Source: Diplosphaera chodatii
Lineage: Eukaryota > Chlorophyta > Trebouxiophyceae > Prasiolales > Stichococcaceae
Reading direction: 5' to 3'
DNA: 64,000 bases
Assembly (NCBI GenBank): GCA_032358165.1
Contig: JAALGY010000012.1
Location: 1,860,001 to 1,924,000 of the forward strand
Below the pieces are notes generated by a model that was not told the origin of the DNA, did no database searches, and saw only the letters and a list, made by a program, of their open reading frames with translations. Positions 43,474-58,086 of this stretch are shown here, in pieces. Every line of letters begins with the position of its first letter. Position 1 is the stretch's first letter. The position numbers and the translations under genes are program-made.

Positions 43474-46017
43474 ATGGATGCTGCAATGCGGCCAGGCCAT
43501 GTAGCACTGCAGGAGCCCGCATCCGAGCGAGTGGCCATCCTCCAGTGAGCAGCGCACTCGCTGAATGGCTTCTTTACCCGCTGGGTGCTGAGTGTCATGT
43601 TGTGCATTGCCTGTGGCGACAGCGGGTGACCCTCTGAGTCAAGCTGAGTCACAACCACAGCTGAGGCTCTTGTCGGCATCACTGCAGGTCCCGCAGCACC
43701 GAGCACAACAGCAACGTGTACAAGATGTGCCTGGACGACAAGCTGGGCTCGGCGCCAGCTCCTGTGGTGGCTCCGGAGGTTGCGCAGCTGCGGCAGCCGA
43801 GCGGCAACCTCAGTGACGGTGGCGTCTACATGTGCGATGACGTGACGCACGCGGCAGCGGCCACAGTCGAGGTGGCGTTCTCGGGCGGCGAGTGGCACGT
43901 TAGCGACCCAGACGCCACAGAGGACGATGATGATGCAGTGGCGGCGGCGGATGCCGAGGGGTCAGCCATGACAAAGGCCAGCTTTGCGAATTGGGCGGAG
44001 CTACCCGATGGCATCCTGCGTGAGGTGCGTTTGGTAATATCTCGCCGTGCGCCAGGCTGCTGCGCAGCACGAGGCCTATCTACCACGCTTGATGCAAGTC
44101 TCTACCAAGTGCCACCGCAGCATTTGCGCACTTGCAGAAGCGGAGGTGGTCGCATTGTGCACATAGGTGACGAGGCACATGGCGCCGTCGTATCTGCGGG
44201 TGATGCGGCTGGTGTGCCGCTCCTGGGCGGAGTTTGGCGGGCGCCACTTGTCGTCGCTGAAGCCGGAGCGCCTAGATGGCCCCCGCCTTGCGCAGCGTTT
44301 CCCGCACCTTCGCTCCCTGGACCTCAGCCACTGCCAGCGCATGATCGTGCACCCCAAGGTCTGCATACTGTGCACGAGGCCTGTGCCCTTTTCCGGCCGC
44401 ATGTGTGATGCACATGATGCGCAGGGCTATAAAACGCTTTTGTCCCCAACTTTCTGCACCGGCACTGACATGGTAGCTTTTGCGCCAACAGCAGAACGAG
44501 CTGCGGCTGCAGTCGTCGCTGACGGACGCCAGCCTGGCGTGGCTGGCCCCCCTGAAGCACCTCCGCAGCCTGAGCCTGCGGTCGTGCGTCATGGTGGAGG
44601 GCGGCGGCCTGCGCCACATCACCGCCCTGTCCCTGCTGCGCAGCCTGGACCTCACCGGCTGCGTGCGCCTCACCAACAAAGGTGCGAGGGTTTGCCCATT
44701 CGGACACTGCGGCAGACGGCTGCTGCACCTCGCTGCATCTGTGAGTGGCACCAAATCAGAGGACAGGATGGCAGCATAGGCGCAGCACACAACAGCAGCG
44801 ACCTGCTGATATGTGTGGTATCTCTGGACCAGATTAGCTCTGTTGTGCTGTACAGGGATAATGCATGGGCATGTGCCCCGTGCTGCCTGAACTGCTGCAT
44901 GTGTCGCTGCACAGGCCTGGAGCATGTGGTGGCGCTGACGGCGCTGACCTCGCTGAACCTGCGGGAGTGCCGGCTGATCACAAACGACGGCCTGCGGCGG
45001 TTGGAGCCCCTGGTGCAGCTGAAGACCTTCTCCATGTCGAACTGCACGAGCGTCACTGACAAGGGCCTGCAGTCACTGGCCAAGCTCACAGGTGTGGTCT
45101 CGTTGCAGCGCATAAGGGCTCAGCGTCTTGGTGCTTGCTGCTGTGTGCAAGCTACTGGACACACCTGCTGGCATGTGCCTGCAAGATTTGGCTCAGCAAT
45201 GAGATGGCATCCCCACAACTGACCCTCTCCACCTAACTCGTGCCAGCCAAAAGCCGCCATTTGCAGACCTCCTGCTGTTGTGGTGCTGCTTCCAGGCCTC
45301 GAGCACATCAGCATCAGCCGCTGCAACTACGTGTCGAACGTCGGCTTCTCGCTGCTGCTGCTGTCGCCGCTGCCGCACCTGAAGCGCATCGTGGTGCGGA
45401 AGTGCCCGGGCGTCACCGAGGACGGCCTGCGCGAGATCGCAGCCAAGAAGGTACACACGCCCACATGCAAGCGTGCTGCAGAGGCAATCAGCACAGGTTG
45501 CAGCTGAGCCTGTGGCTTGCATGGTGCCCTTCACATGCAGCCCATGCAGATCTGGTTGCATGTTCGTGTTGCCAAAACTACGGATAAAAACTACGGATAT
45601 CCTCAACATATATGTTCACCCATAATAGGCAGCGGCACATGGCTGCAAGCTGGAGCTGCCTGCGCCACGGCCAGAGCCCCGTCGGACCGCGCCCGCCCCT
45701 TTCCTTGACGCTTGGCTGAACCAGGTGTGCATATCACTGCACCTGATTCAGGGCGCTGGAGTGGAGAGTCGGGAGCTGCGCTCCCCTGGAGCTCGGGCAT
45801 CCGCAGTCCTCATGCAAATGCCGGCTGGCTGCTTCACTCCACTCGGTAGTTCTCAGTCTTGTGGCACCACTGCAGGGTCCGCACCAGCCGTCAGTTGGTG
45901 TTTACTAGTCTCTTGCTGACATTGCAGGGCGCGCACCAGCAGGCGAACAATGCACACCCTGCCGGCAACATCCATGCAGGCACAGGGCATGGTGCTTTCG
46001 GTGGTTACCATCATTAG
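43474..46017 (+). CDS. F-box/leucine-rich repeat protein
   Basis: Likely substrate receptor of an SCF ubiquitin ligase. Eight exons join in phase: 43474-43544, 43688-44024, 44167-44358, 44492-44681, 44915-45091, 45296-45450, 45629-45724, 45928-46017 (435 aa). An acidic N-terminal region (ATEDDDDAVAAADAEG) precedes a degenerate F-box (WAELPDGILREVTRHMAPSY, LRVMRLVCRSWAEFGG). Cys-containing LRRs of the FBXL/AMN1 type follow: HLRSLDLSHCQRM, HLRSLSLRSCVMVEGGGL, LTSLNLRECRLITNDGL, LKTFSMSNCTSVTDKGL and LKRIVVRKCPGVTEDGL. The last two exons give a Pro-, then Gly/His/Asn-rich tail ending GAFGGYHH. The first exon is supported by phase (CA joined to G) rather than by similarity. The substrate is unknown. 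Confidence 0.82.
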
Positions 46018-46648
46018 GAACAGTGCAACTCAGGCTGATGACCACCCCGTAGTTGAGTTTCTACCAGCATGCACCGGCAACAAGCGCAATCAATGAACAA
46101 CTGCTGCCGAAATCTGGCAGCTGCCTGGCACAGAGCGACAAGTTGAAGTGGGTTGCCTTGCACATTGGCAACATTAGGAGTTACAACACAGTCGATACAA
46201 GTTGTGTTATCGCTCAGCTGGTTTGACGATCCAGAGGAAGAAAGTTGCAGCAGTTGTTTACAGGACCCCACCGCAGTAGTCTTACAACGGATTGGTCGTA
46301 CCGCAGCCTGAGGCGTCCTTATTAGTAGTGTCAAATCTGTTACATGATTCAGTACCGCCCGAACCTTGCTGATTGTCAGCTTCTAAAATCATAGCAAACA
46401 ATGAGACCAACCAGGCAGCCCACAATCCAAGCACATACACTATCCGTCCTACACACACTATCAACAGGTGGAAGCGGGCGCAAGGCCATAGCAACAGCCT
46501 GCCCTGATGTCAAAAACCAACAGTTGTCTTAATAAGGCGGACCCTCCCCTTCACTAGGCTGTTGAGGAGCTCTTTGCTGACGAGCTGCGGCAGGTACGTC
46601 ACGTGCTGCCGCACACCCATCACGTCAGCATCGGGACGACGTCTGCTG
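46018..46648. other. Convergent intergenic region
   Basis: 631 bp between the F-box/LRR gene (+) and the cytidylyltransferase gene (-). It is locally AT-richer than the surrounding DNA, as expected for 3' untranslated sequence. No further feature is supported. Confidence 0.45.
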
Positions 46649-48927
<2,279 letters not shown>

Positions 48928-49416
48928 CTTGTGTCGCCGAGGTGCCGGCTTTGGCCGCGAGCGAGGTGCAGGCCAGCTGCACCCCGCAAGACTGCAGGTA
49001 CGAAGTAGCTCCGGTGGCGATCACTTGCTTGCGGTCAAGCGGACGACCCTCGGCTGCAGCACGACCAGCTTCAATCGGCCACTCGTCGACTGGATGCACT
49101 GCTGCAGTTACACCGGTTGTGGCCAGTGCGTGACACACGGAAGTTCCTGCAGCCCCTGGAGCACGGTGAGCTGCATGCTGGAAGCTGCGTCCTGTTTTGC
49201 CCGTTCAGCAGCATCCAGATTATTCATGATGCACCTGCCGAGTCGAGCAGCCGCAGGAGTGAAGGCGAACCATAGCACCGGCGTCTGACCATGGTTGTTT
49301 GAGTGCCCACCATATCCAGACCGTCACACGCACAATGATCCAGCAGCGACCAGCATCACACAGTGAAGAGTGCTCGCCAGCGGTGACCAACGCTATGGTG
49401 TGCATTGCTGCCATGG
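48928..49416. other. Intergenic region between two minus-strand genes
   Basis: 489 bp upstream of the cytidylyltransferase and downstream of the histone deacetylase stop. It should contain the promoter of the former and the 3' untranslated region of the latter. Confidence 0.45.
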
Positions 49417-52393
49417 TTATGACAGGGTCCCATCTGCCATCATATGGTCTGCTGGCGCCGCCGCTGGAGCCACTGCCGGTGCTGGTCGCTGATAGGACAC
49501 CGCTGGCCCGAGCACCGCCTGCTCTGCTGGGCCGCCGGCGGCAGGCGAGTGTTGCCCAGGTGGGGGTGCGCCATTGGCGGCACCGCTGCCGCTGGCGGCA
49601 CCGTTGCCTTCCCGGAAGCTCTCCTCATGGCGGCTGCGCTCGCTGTCCCACTCCCGCTTCCTGTCAGCGCCCACATCCTGCAGTGCGAATTGCAGCCGCA
49701 GATGCCATCAGCACGCTGCCTGAAAGCACGGTGACATGTACAAGGTTTGGACCCCACACGGCTGATGCAGGGCCACGCATCAGCTGCTTACAGCCCAAGC
49801 CGGCATGTCCGTACGTGCTGATGTCATTAAGCTTTGTAGCTATGGCAGATCATACCTTTGGTTCGAGGTTGGGCAGCTCGTCCACGTCCATTGCGTCGGG
49901 CGCCCGCTCGTGGAACTGCACCCCAGGCGGACCCTTCAGGTGCGCCAGGTTCTGCGCTATCTGCGTCCGCAGCTGCGACGAGCACCAACACCCAGTGAGC
50001 CATGCGTGCAGGTCACTGCTGCGCTACCAGCCTCTGCAGTATGCAGCTTGCAGAGCAACTGCAGCTTCAAGGGCAGCGCAAGTGCTGAATTCATACCACC
50101 AATCAGCGCCCCTGGTAAGCAGGGCTCTGATGCAGGTACCCCTCAAGCCTGCTTCCCCTACACAATCTTCGTGCCTGCATGTGTTTTGAAGTGCCGGTGA
50201 CAAGGTACCTGCTCCAGGTAGCGCGGTGTGTTTTGGTTCTCCTTCTCCTTCACAATGGGCGGCTGCAGCACGGCGTCAGGCCCAAAGTATTCGGTGTACT
50301 CGTTGGGCGGTAGCCTGTCCTCCAGTGTGACACCTGCATTTGGTGCAGCCAGTGTGACATGCTATCAGTGCTGTCACCTCGTGACTTAGGCCAATGCATG
50401 TGAGTAGGGTTGTATACGAACGTTGTGGACGGAAGATGACAGTGAAGTACATAGTCCACCTAGAACGGTGCCCGTCTCAAAAGCCCAGCAGCGTGCCACA
50501 TTGCTGATCTTGTAGCCGCCGCCGCCCAGCACCAGCATCGGCAGCCCGAAGCCCTTGACGTACTGGAGACATGCCGCATGGCCGCCGATGGACAGGTTGA
50601 ACACGCCCAGCTTATCACCATTCAGCGAGTCTGCACCTGTGACAGCAGCAGTGCCGAGGCAAGTGGTGCTTGTGTTTCGTTTGTACACCAAAATGCGGTC
50701 TCCACACTTGATGCAGGGCGGACTGCGCAACATTCCGGCTGCGAGGCTGCCTGAACCACTGTGAGATGGTTGGCTAGATGTGAGCACACCGCATTGGAAC
50801 ACCACTGCCTCCGGCTGGTATGCCTCCATGATCCGGTTGATGACGGGCTTGAAGAGGCCCTCGTATGTGGCGTCATCAATGCCATCCCGCAGCGGCACAT
50901 TGACAGCATAGTATTCTCCAGCGCCTGCCAAGGTAGAGCCTTTTATTGAGGTCCAGCTCAGCCCTGACGTGCAGTCATGCTCTCGAAACATGCAGCAGAA
51001 CAGAGACAAAATGCCACTACAATTGCTGCCGCACAATGAGTGATTTCGGTGCAGCACGCACCGCGCCCGACGTTCAGGACGTCGCCAGTGCCGGGGAAGA
51101 ACCCGCCGCCATACTTATGGAAGGAGCACGTCATCACGCGATCTGCACAGCCCGCAGAGCCAGGATCTCAGAACCAAGGTACCATTAAGTGCCTGGTGTG
51201 GACTGGGCTGGTGTGCGCGAAGTTCACAGCACATACACCCTGCAGCACCTGTGGTGAGGAAGGCCTCCTCGACGCCATCGCCGTGGTGGACGTCGATGTC
51301 GATGTACAACACACGCGCATGGTACTTGAGCAGCTCCAGGATGGCCAGCACGATGTCGTTCACATAGCAGAAGCCGCTTGCCTGCATGTTGCGCAGACAA
51401 GCGCTTGGCAGTCAAGCTTTACGCCTGTCCAAGGCCATCTGTCTCCTTGCCAACTTGCCTTGGCAACTGCAGCATGCCCTCCAGCCGTGCATGCCACCCA
51501 CCTCGGACTTCTTCCCGTGATGCAAGCCGCCCGCCCAGTTGATGGCGATGTCGGCAGAGCCCCAGTTGAGCTTCACCGCGCCGCCGATGGAGCCGCCTGT
51601 GTACTTGGTGCAGTACTCGTATAGGCCGCTGAACACCGGGCAGTCCTCGCCCACAGTGTACCGCTGCAGCGCCTCCTCAAATTGCTCCTGAAAAGGAAGG
51701 GAAGAGCGCTGGGGTCACGCCAGCAGAGTAGTCTGCATGCTTGCAAATGGCTTGCTGCCGCACAAGTGACCCGATTCAGCCTTGCTCGTTTGACCTGATC
51801 GAGCAGCGTGCCTGGTTGTCGGGAGAGATGTGTTTCAGGAAGCTGATGTAGTCCGGCGCATGGAACGCTGACATCGCCTCGTCAGTAGCCGGCACAGGTT
51901 TGAAAACCTGAATACATGACATCAGCCTGCTAAATGAAACTCGTGCCGCGCAGCACCCATGCGCGTGTCTGTAGCTTGTGCGCCAGCAATCCAATCATGC
52001 GCCGACTCCATGTACAGCAAGCCAGCCGCTCATGCCGCTGTGCATTGCATCTGCTGCCCACCTCCATCTGCTTGTACAGGCCGTAGTGCAGTATGAGCGA
52101 GTGCGCCATCTTCACACGGTGCGGCTTCATGGGGTGGCCCGGCCCATAGTAGTAAGAGCCAACGTCAGGGTCATAGAAGTAGGCCACCTGCGGACACCGT
52201 TCAGCGTCGCGGCAGAGGAGAGCCGCAGAATCGCTGTGTTTCGAGTGCTCAGGACCCCTCGATGATCAGTTATCTTGGCACACATGTGGTACAAGCAGCA
52301 TAGACTGTGCACGCGTGAACTGACAGCATCTCAGGATCGACGTGCGCGGAGAGTGCGGCAGGAGGGGCCCACCTTCTTCTTCCCGCTACTCAT
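49417..52393 (-). CDS. Class I histone deacetylase (RPD3/HDA1-type)
   Basis: Zinc-dependent lysine deacetylase of nuclear corepressor complexes. Eleven exons join in phase: 52373-52393, 52062-52187, 51812-51907, 51502-51687, 51249-51381, 51062-51142, 50790-50924, 50460-50636, 50209-50333, 49856-49972, 49417-49677 (485 aa). The catalytic parts are intact: [19 protein letters not shown] (His pair), [18 protein letters not shown] (Zn ligands), [33 protein letters not shown] (Zn Asp) and [11 protein letters not shown] (catalytic Tyr). The start exon encodes just MSSGKKK. The C-terminal tail after [15 protein letters not shown] is alga-specific, Pro/Ala-rich, with a charged [14 protein letters not shown] segment. 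The intron after 51812 appears to start with GC. Confidence 0.95.
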
Positions 52394-54367
52394 GGCGGGC
52401 AAACCCTGTGTGTGACAGCTAAATCACATGTTGTACACAGATCAGCAGCCCTCAACTGCTGCCAGAGGTCGAGCGGCCTTTGAGTATAGTCGCGCAGCAG
52501 GGTGCCTTCCTGAATGTCGAGTCACACTTTGTGGTTGCGCGTGGCTTGCGGACGCCGCAGCTGAACCTACTTGCTGATGATATGCCGTCCGATGCCTATC
52601 GATATGTCGAGTAATGCATGTTGGCAGATGGTGCAACTCGATGCAGGCTCGCATGCCAAGTTGGCATTGCCAAACCGCGTGTTTACTTCCCAGCGTACCG
52701 GGGACCTGGGTCTAATCCAGATGGAGCGCTGGCCAGCACCTGCATTATGAAGTTGCACGTGTGCTCTTAGCCCGTCTCAACCTTGCAAGGTGGCAGCTGA
52801 TCCGGAGAGTGCAGTTTGCTACACCCTCCAAGCCGCTCGGAGCCGTCCGCAAGTGGTTTGCTTCACCTGCTTCGTGCACGCTAAACCGAAACCAGCGTCT
52901 TGGCCCCCCAGCAGCGCGCCTTGGGACATCGCCAACTACAGCTTGAGAAGTGAGCTAGGAAAAGAGTTTGCTTGAGAACGCATTCCACCCGAAATTCGGT
53001 TGAGGCACTGCCACCGGCATGGCGCCGCCGCTGTCGCACAGGGAGGGGTGCGGCTCTGCCTCTGAGCTCGATTAATCTCTGCCTAGTGCTCCTGCTCCTA
53101 GCCTGTACGTTCCGTTGGCTGGTCCTGCATTTCTTGGAGAGGCTTGCGACGTCGAAATGCAGTCTGCACTGTCTGCAGCTTCAAGGAGAGTTTCAAGACG
53201 CCACAAACGCGAGGGTAAGAGCAACCTCTGTATCATGCAATGATGTCAGTGACAGCCACAAAGTGAGACTGTTGGAAGTGCGGCAGCTGATCAAGTTGCA
53301 GGGCCTTGCAGCAAACCTGGCTCAGACGCAACTTAGGTGCCTGTCATGGACCTGCAGCTTCAAGGCCAAGGTTTCGAGGGCCTCCTACAAGTTTGGCACC
53401 TTCATGCATTGGGTGTTCTTCAAGCCAACAGCGGACGTGGCCGTTGATGACCTCGCGCAGGTTGATGATTACAGTGTGCAACACGTACTGTGCTGCGGAA
53501 TGCAAGCGGCTGGCGTTCGTCCTGCTGTACACCACAAGGCCTGCTGAGGCATTGCTGTTGCCACTTCGCTGCAGACATCCTTCGCGCCGGTATCCCCCCA
53601 GGACGCCGGGGCATCAGCGACAGATATGCAGAATGACAGCAGCATGCGGGGCCGGACAATGGGTGCCAACCGGCATATGGTCGAGCACGATGGCCCCTCT
53701 GGCCTGCAGGTGGGACACGAGAAGCAGGAATGTAAATGCTGACTGTCACTCCGGAACTAAAATAGTTGTATTTGGAGGACCTGGCGCTTCCGCCGCAAAC
53801 ACCAAAGATTTGCTGGCAGGCATCATTCAGTGTTCTGAGCAATGCTAGGCCCATTTGTATGGTCGCGGCACAAGCTACAAGCTGAGATGTTGGTGTGCAG
53901 GTGGCGAATCATCGGGACCAGCATGGCAATCCGGCCATTTCACGGGAGTGGTGACGGTGTGGTGCTTGCACTGGTGGCAAGGGGATGCTACCCTCAAATT
54001 CTGGGAGTGACTGAGTGGGCGTTGTGCAGAGAGGTTCAAGGCCCAGCATTGCGTCTAGCACGTAAAGTGCATGAGCTATTGTGCATACAGAAGGGGCCAA
54101 CATACCGAAGATCGGATGAAGTGTGTCTGATTGGTGTCAAGTTGTTTGGCATGAAACACTGACCATGCAAACATTGCATATTTAGACCACGGGTAAGGGC
54201 AGTCCTGAGAAGCCATTGAGGACCCAGTTGGTGTTTGCTGAAATACCAGCTCGACTTGTAGTTTGATCACGAGATGCAGGAGCTCAGTTCGTTGAGGCAG
54301 CGCTGTCCGGGCAAGCTTTCCGGGCAAAAGCTTCTTGTATAGAGCCGTACTGGGGATGGTAGCAGCC
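52394..54367. other. 2-kb gap with weak open frames
   Basis: Sequence between the deacetylase start and the 3' end of the BRCA1/BARD1-like gene. A plus-strand frame at 52972-53547 contains a hydrophobic segment (INLCLVLLLLACTFRWLVLH) followed by a charged region, so a small membrane-protein gene with introns is possible. A weak resemblance to the layout of GET1/WRB was considered but not supported. Another plus-strand frame lies at 53842-54162. I cannot give a gene model. Confidence 0.3.
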
Positions 54368-57300
54368 TCAGTGTTGGTCCACAACATACTCCTCTAGCGG
54401 CGCAATGACATATGCTGATGCTGTGTCCGACAGCCACTTGGAGGATACATGCCAGACGTGCTTTGGCCGCCTGCCCTTTCCTGCACAGTCGTCATGCAAG
54501 GTATGTTCAGCGGGTCAAAGAACTGCAGCTCTGTAGCAGGTTGCATGCGGAGGGCCCCTGCAAAGTTTGCTGCGAGCATGGAAAGCAGCTCACCCCAGGA
54601 GCAGGTCTCTTCATCGTACAAACAGATGGGCGGCGCTGATGTCTTTCTGCTGATGGTGCTGCCATCCTGCACGGGCGGCCGTGTAAGCAGACGTGCCCCT
54701 GCTGCCCTCACCAACCTGGCAAACTCGTCTCTCCGCCCGAACTTGCCTGCAGGGGCACACTGGCGCCTTCTAAGACTAGCATGCTATGGTTCTCTGAAAC
54801 ATAACAGCAGAGTTACAGCTTCTAAGGAATGATCCAACTCTGTGTCTTACTGCAGTACCTGCGCAGGTGTCACTTGCCTGCAAGGTGGATCTCATAGCCG
54901 TCAAGCAGAGGCGCAGCGTTGGCAGCATGGCTCAGGCGTCCCAGTGGCGGACCGCCCTGGACCTGACGGGGTGTGGTGCAACTTTTGATCAAGCATGCAC
55001 GATGCAAGACTGATGAACACAAGATGCATAGCAGCATGCCACAACCAAACTCCCATATCACTTCCTGGATGCGACTGATAGATCAGTGCAGGTGACATGG
55101 TATTACAGGGACCAACCTCGTGCTGTTCCTCAGGATCGAGGGTGGCAGAGCCACACAGCGGCAGCCATGACGATGACACCACCCACTTCCCGGTGAGGAC
55201 GCCCAACATAAATGACAGCGTCCGCCTGCAACCACGAGGTCCCCTGTTGCAAGCTCTGCAGTGTCCCACCCTGCCATGCCACAGCTAGCAAGCACACTCT
55301 GTGATGATGACAAGCTGTAAACGACGCTTGATATGCACCGCCGTTGGTGATGTGAAGCAATTGAAAGACTCACTTTGGCACAGCACCGGGTGATGTGACG
55401 CCACAAACCACGTGGGTTGCGCCATCACACCACTTTTTGCTGTATCGTGCGCCAATGGCTCGTGCGTATGCCGCAAGCGCTGCCTTGGCATCCGCATCCA
55501 TACCAGAGGGCACCAGCAGGAGTCCGGCTCCAGGCCGTCTGGCAGCGCCCTGCTAGGTGGGTCATCAGCTGGTTTGCCTGTTGAAGACACATCTGGTGCA
55601 GCAGCAATGTGACAGCCGCACACCGTAATCCTGCCAGGGCCAGGACGTCGGTGATACATCACACAGTCAGAGCATGGCACCCTTGACGCCAGTCAGTCAA
55701 TAGGATATGTCTGCAGGGTCACCAGCATCTCAGCGCATGCGAGCATTGTCGATGTGCCAGGCGTTCCCACAGACTCTGCTGGGCTGCCGCCACGCTGTTG
55801 TGCCGAGTGCTCTGCTGACACTGCTTGCTTTAGCAAGCGCTCTGCTGCGGGCTGCCGTTTGGTGGCTGCAGGCGCGATCCTGGTGTGCTGCCCTTGCGGC
55901 CCCTGCACCTTTGCATCCGTCTGCGCCTGCTGCTTGGGCCTTGCTGTGGTGCAGATGCCGCACTCCTGCGCGCTCGCCTGGGCGCAAACCGCACTTGCTG
56001 GTTCAGCATACCAGGCTTCTGCCCAAATTGCGGTCAGCAAGGCCACAGCACATGCAACCCTGACGACCACTCGTGCGCTCTGTGGCCTGGTGTTGAGACC
56101 TGGCACATCAGTGCAGAGGAAGCCTCGACCGACCTACACGCTCACCGGGTTCTCGAATGTGCAGGCGCTGCAGCTCCAGGGGACCAGGCGCCCCGGGATG
56201 CGGCGGCTGGGCTGCCCCGACATCTGCGAGGCAGAGCTGGATGCCGTGGGCCCCACCACCGGAGACGCTGTTGCTGCAGCACCCCGGGGGCGCTTGGCTG
56301 TTCTGCCACGGCCTGGCGGCGCATGCCCACTGCCAGGCGGCAGAGCTGCCACAGCCAGACTGCCGGCGGCGGCCGCTGCAGTCGCGGCGTCTGCACTGGC
56401 GGCGGGCGGTGACACCAGCGTGGCCTGCGGGCCGGACGGCTGGCTGCCTGAGCTGTGGAAGTCGTAGGGGTCCACCTTGCGACCTGGGGCGTGCTCAGCC
56501 TGTCCTGCTTCCTGCAGCTGCTGGTTGGCCCCCCGCTTTTGCCGAGAACGAGGATGCTGCTTCGCCGCCCGCTTTCCCTGATGTGCCGCCTGCCGCTGCT
56601 CCTGCTCTGACGCCTGGCCTTGCTCATCGTCTACCGGCTTGCGCTTCTGCCGCCTGAACACCTTGCGCTGCTGCGCACGGTCTCCACATGACCCGCCCAC
56701 AGGATGAGAAGCCCTCGTGTCAGCTGTCGCCACTGCTGCCTCATGGCTGTGCTGGCTGCCGTCAGATGCGGCTGGAAGGAAGCCAGCATGCAGACTGTGG
56801 AGCGGTTCCTGTGCCACAACTCCCTGGGCTGCCACCGCCTCCGCAGGCTCCGTGTTGCTCGCACCTTCCTGCTCGGCTGCGCTGCCGCGGCATTCACCTG
56901 GCTGTTGCTTCAACTGCTTGCGGCGGATTGGCAGGTTCTGCACAGGCTGGAGTGGCTGGGTGTCTGCCATGTCAGTGGGTTCCCGCCCACCTGCATGCAA
57001 GCGCAGAGCCTGCCCCCACATGTCAAGGCTGATAAGTTGATGGGCCAGCTTGCAGGCACATACAGCATGGCGAGGCACTGCAATTGTCCGACCAGACATC
57101 CTGCACGCACTGAGGGATTGCAGTTGGGACACCAGCGATGCAATCCGGTCGATACGGGCATCTCCACGAATGTCCCGCCTCCGCAGCGGGCCCTTGCAGA
57201 TGGGGCATTCCTGTCGGTTCTTCAGCAGGTCAGTCAGGCATGCCCTGCAGCCAGATGACAGCAGCAAACGTCCGACAACCCAGCATGCCTCACGAAACTC

Positions 57301-57614
57301 AACAATGCGCACTGACGGAACCTCACAACAACGCTCATGCATAGTGCTGGAACTTGCTTACGAACACAGGTAGTGGCAGCAGGCTGGCCGCGCGCAGGGT
57401 GGCTTCAGGATATCAATGCTGCAGCAGCAGCAACAACCCACTGACGGTGCCATGCAAACCCATCCCCTCAGGTGGACAGTTTCAGGTTGGAGAACTCATA
57501 CATGCTGTGCTTAGCACGGCAAAGCATGCAGAGCATGGCGCAGCCGCACCACAGGGGGCACTTGAGCTCCTCTGCAAGGCCCCGAAGCGCATGCTCGTGC
57601 TGCATCATTCCCAT
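54368..57614 (-). CDS. RING-NZF-BRCT-BRCT protein, BRCA1/BARD1-like
   Basis: Probable ubiquitin ligase of DNA-damage signalling. Nine exons join in phase: 57550-57614, 57362-57418, 56146-57244, 55723-55977, 55374-55549, 55117-55225, 54878-54962, 54594-54746, 54368-54480 (about 703 aa). A C3HC4 RING is assembled across three exons: C19, C22, C35, H37, C40, C43, C54, C57 (LKCPLCIDILKP, CCHYLCSACLTDLL, ECPICKGPL). A basic, Gln/Ala-rich linker with NLS-like FRRQKRKP follows. Next is an NZF/RanBP2-type zinc finger (PWSCSACTFENPASAQECGI then C; C399, C402, C413, C416). Two BRCTs follow (WCDGATHVVCG, LTGKWVVSSSWLPLC; then YEIHLAGKF, ARLVRAAGARLLTRPP, VSSKWLSDTASAYV). The 3' intron at 54877 has a GC donor. 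The long third exon could hide a short intron near 57050. BARD1 versus BRCA1 cannot be decided here. Confidence 0.83.
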
Positions 57615-57718
57615 GAATTTTATCGCACAGGGAGCCACATATAGTTGTGCAGTGACGGATGCATTGACTGATGGTGCCCCAGGGCGCAGTGCGCCCCGCC
57701 TTACAATCAACGCCCCAT
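57505..57718 (-). repeat. Source arm of inverted duplicate (promoter plus RING exon 1)
   Basis: The minus-strand sequence covering the upstream region and first coding exon of the BRCA1/BARD1-like gene reappears in opposite orientation at 60484-60718. Shared blocks include GGCGTTGATTGTAAGGCGGG, ATGCATCCGTCACTGCACA and GCACGAGCATGCGCTTCGGG. Confidence 0.85.
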
Positions 57719-58086
57719 GCTGTGCTAAGCCCAGCCGCAACCGCGTCACCCAGAAGCTGAGGTGCGAAGTGCGCAAATGCTCGGGAGCAGATGATATCAG
57801 CAGCTTACGAAAACCTACAGCTGCCAGCGGCTGCAGGTTCGAATGCTCGTGTTGGCTGCTTAGACGCTCATAGCAATCGCCAGCACAGGTCCCACCGAGC
57901 GGCTGACCCTGCTGACGGGAGGTCGCTGACGGGCTGAGCTCTTCACGTTGAACTATCTACAAGCTGCACGACACAAACGCATCGCCCGCACTGTTGGCTT
58001 GTTCAATACTCCTCCAGTGGTTGTTTAGTATTTGATTTGCATTGCCTGACGACTTGGATGCACAGTGCCGTTGTCAGATCACCCTC
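57615..58086. promoter_or_regulatory. Divergent promoter region
   Basis: 472 bp between the BRCA1/BARD1-like start (-) and the first MFP1-like copy (+). From 57751 onward it is duplicated upstream of the second copy. A tRNA T-loop-like word near 57836 is not part of a tRNA. Confidence 0.5.

Noticed and set aside
52972..53547. GET1/WRB-like membrane insertase subunit
   Set aside because: Only the rough layout (one hydrophobic segment then charged region) matches. No conserved block or consistent exon phasing could be found.
57836..57846. GGTTCGAATGC, resembling a tRNA T-loop
   Set aside because: No acceptor stem, D arm or anticodon arm can be folded around it, and the word is not preserved in the duplicate copy.
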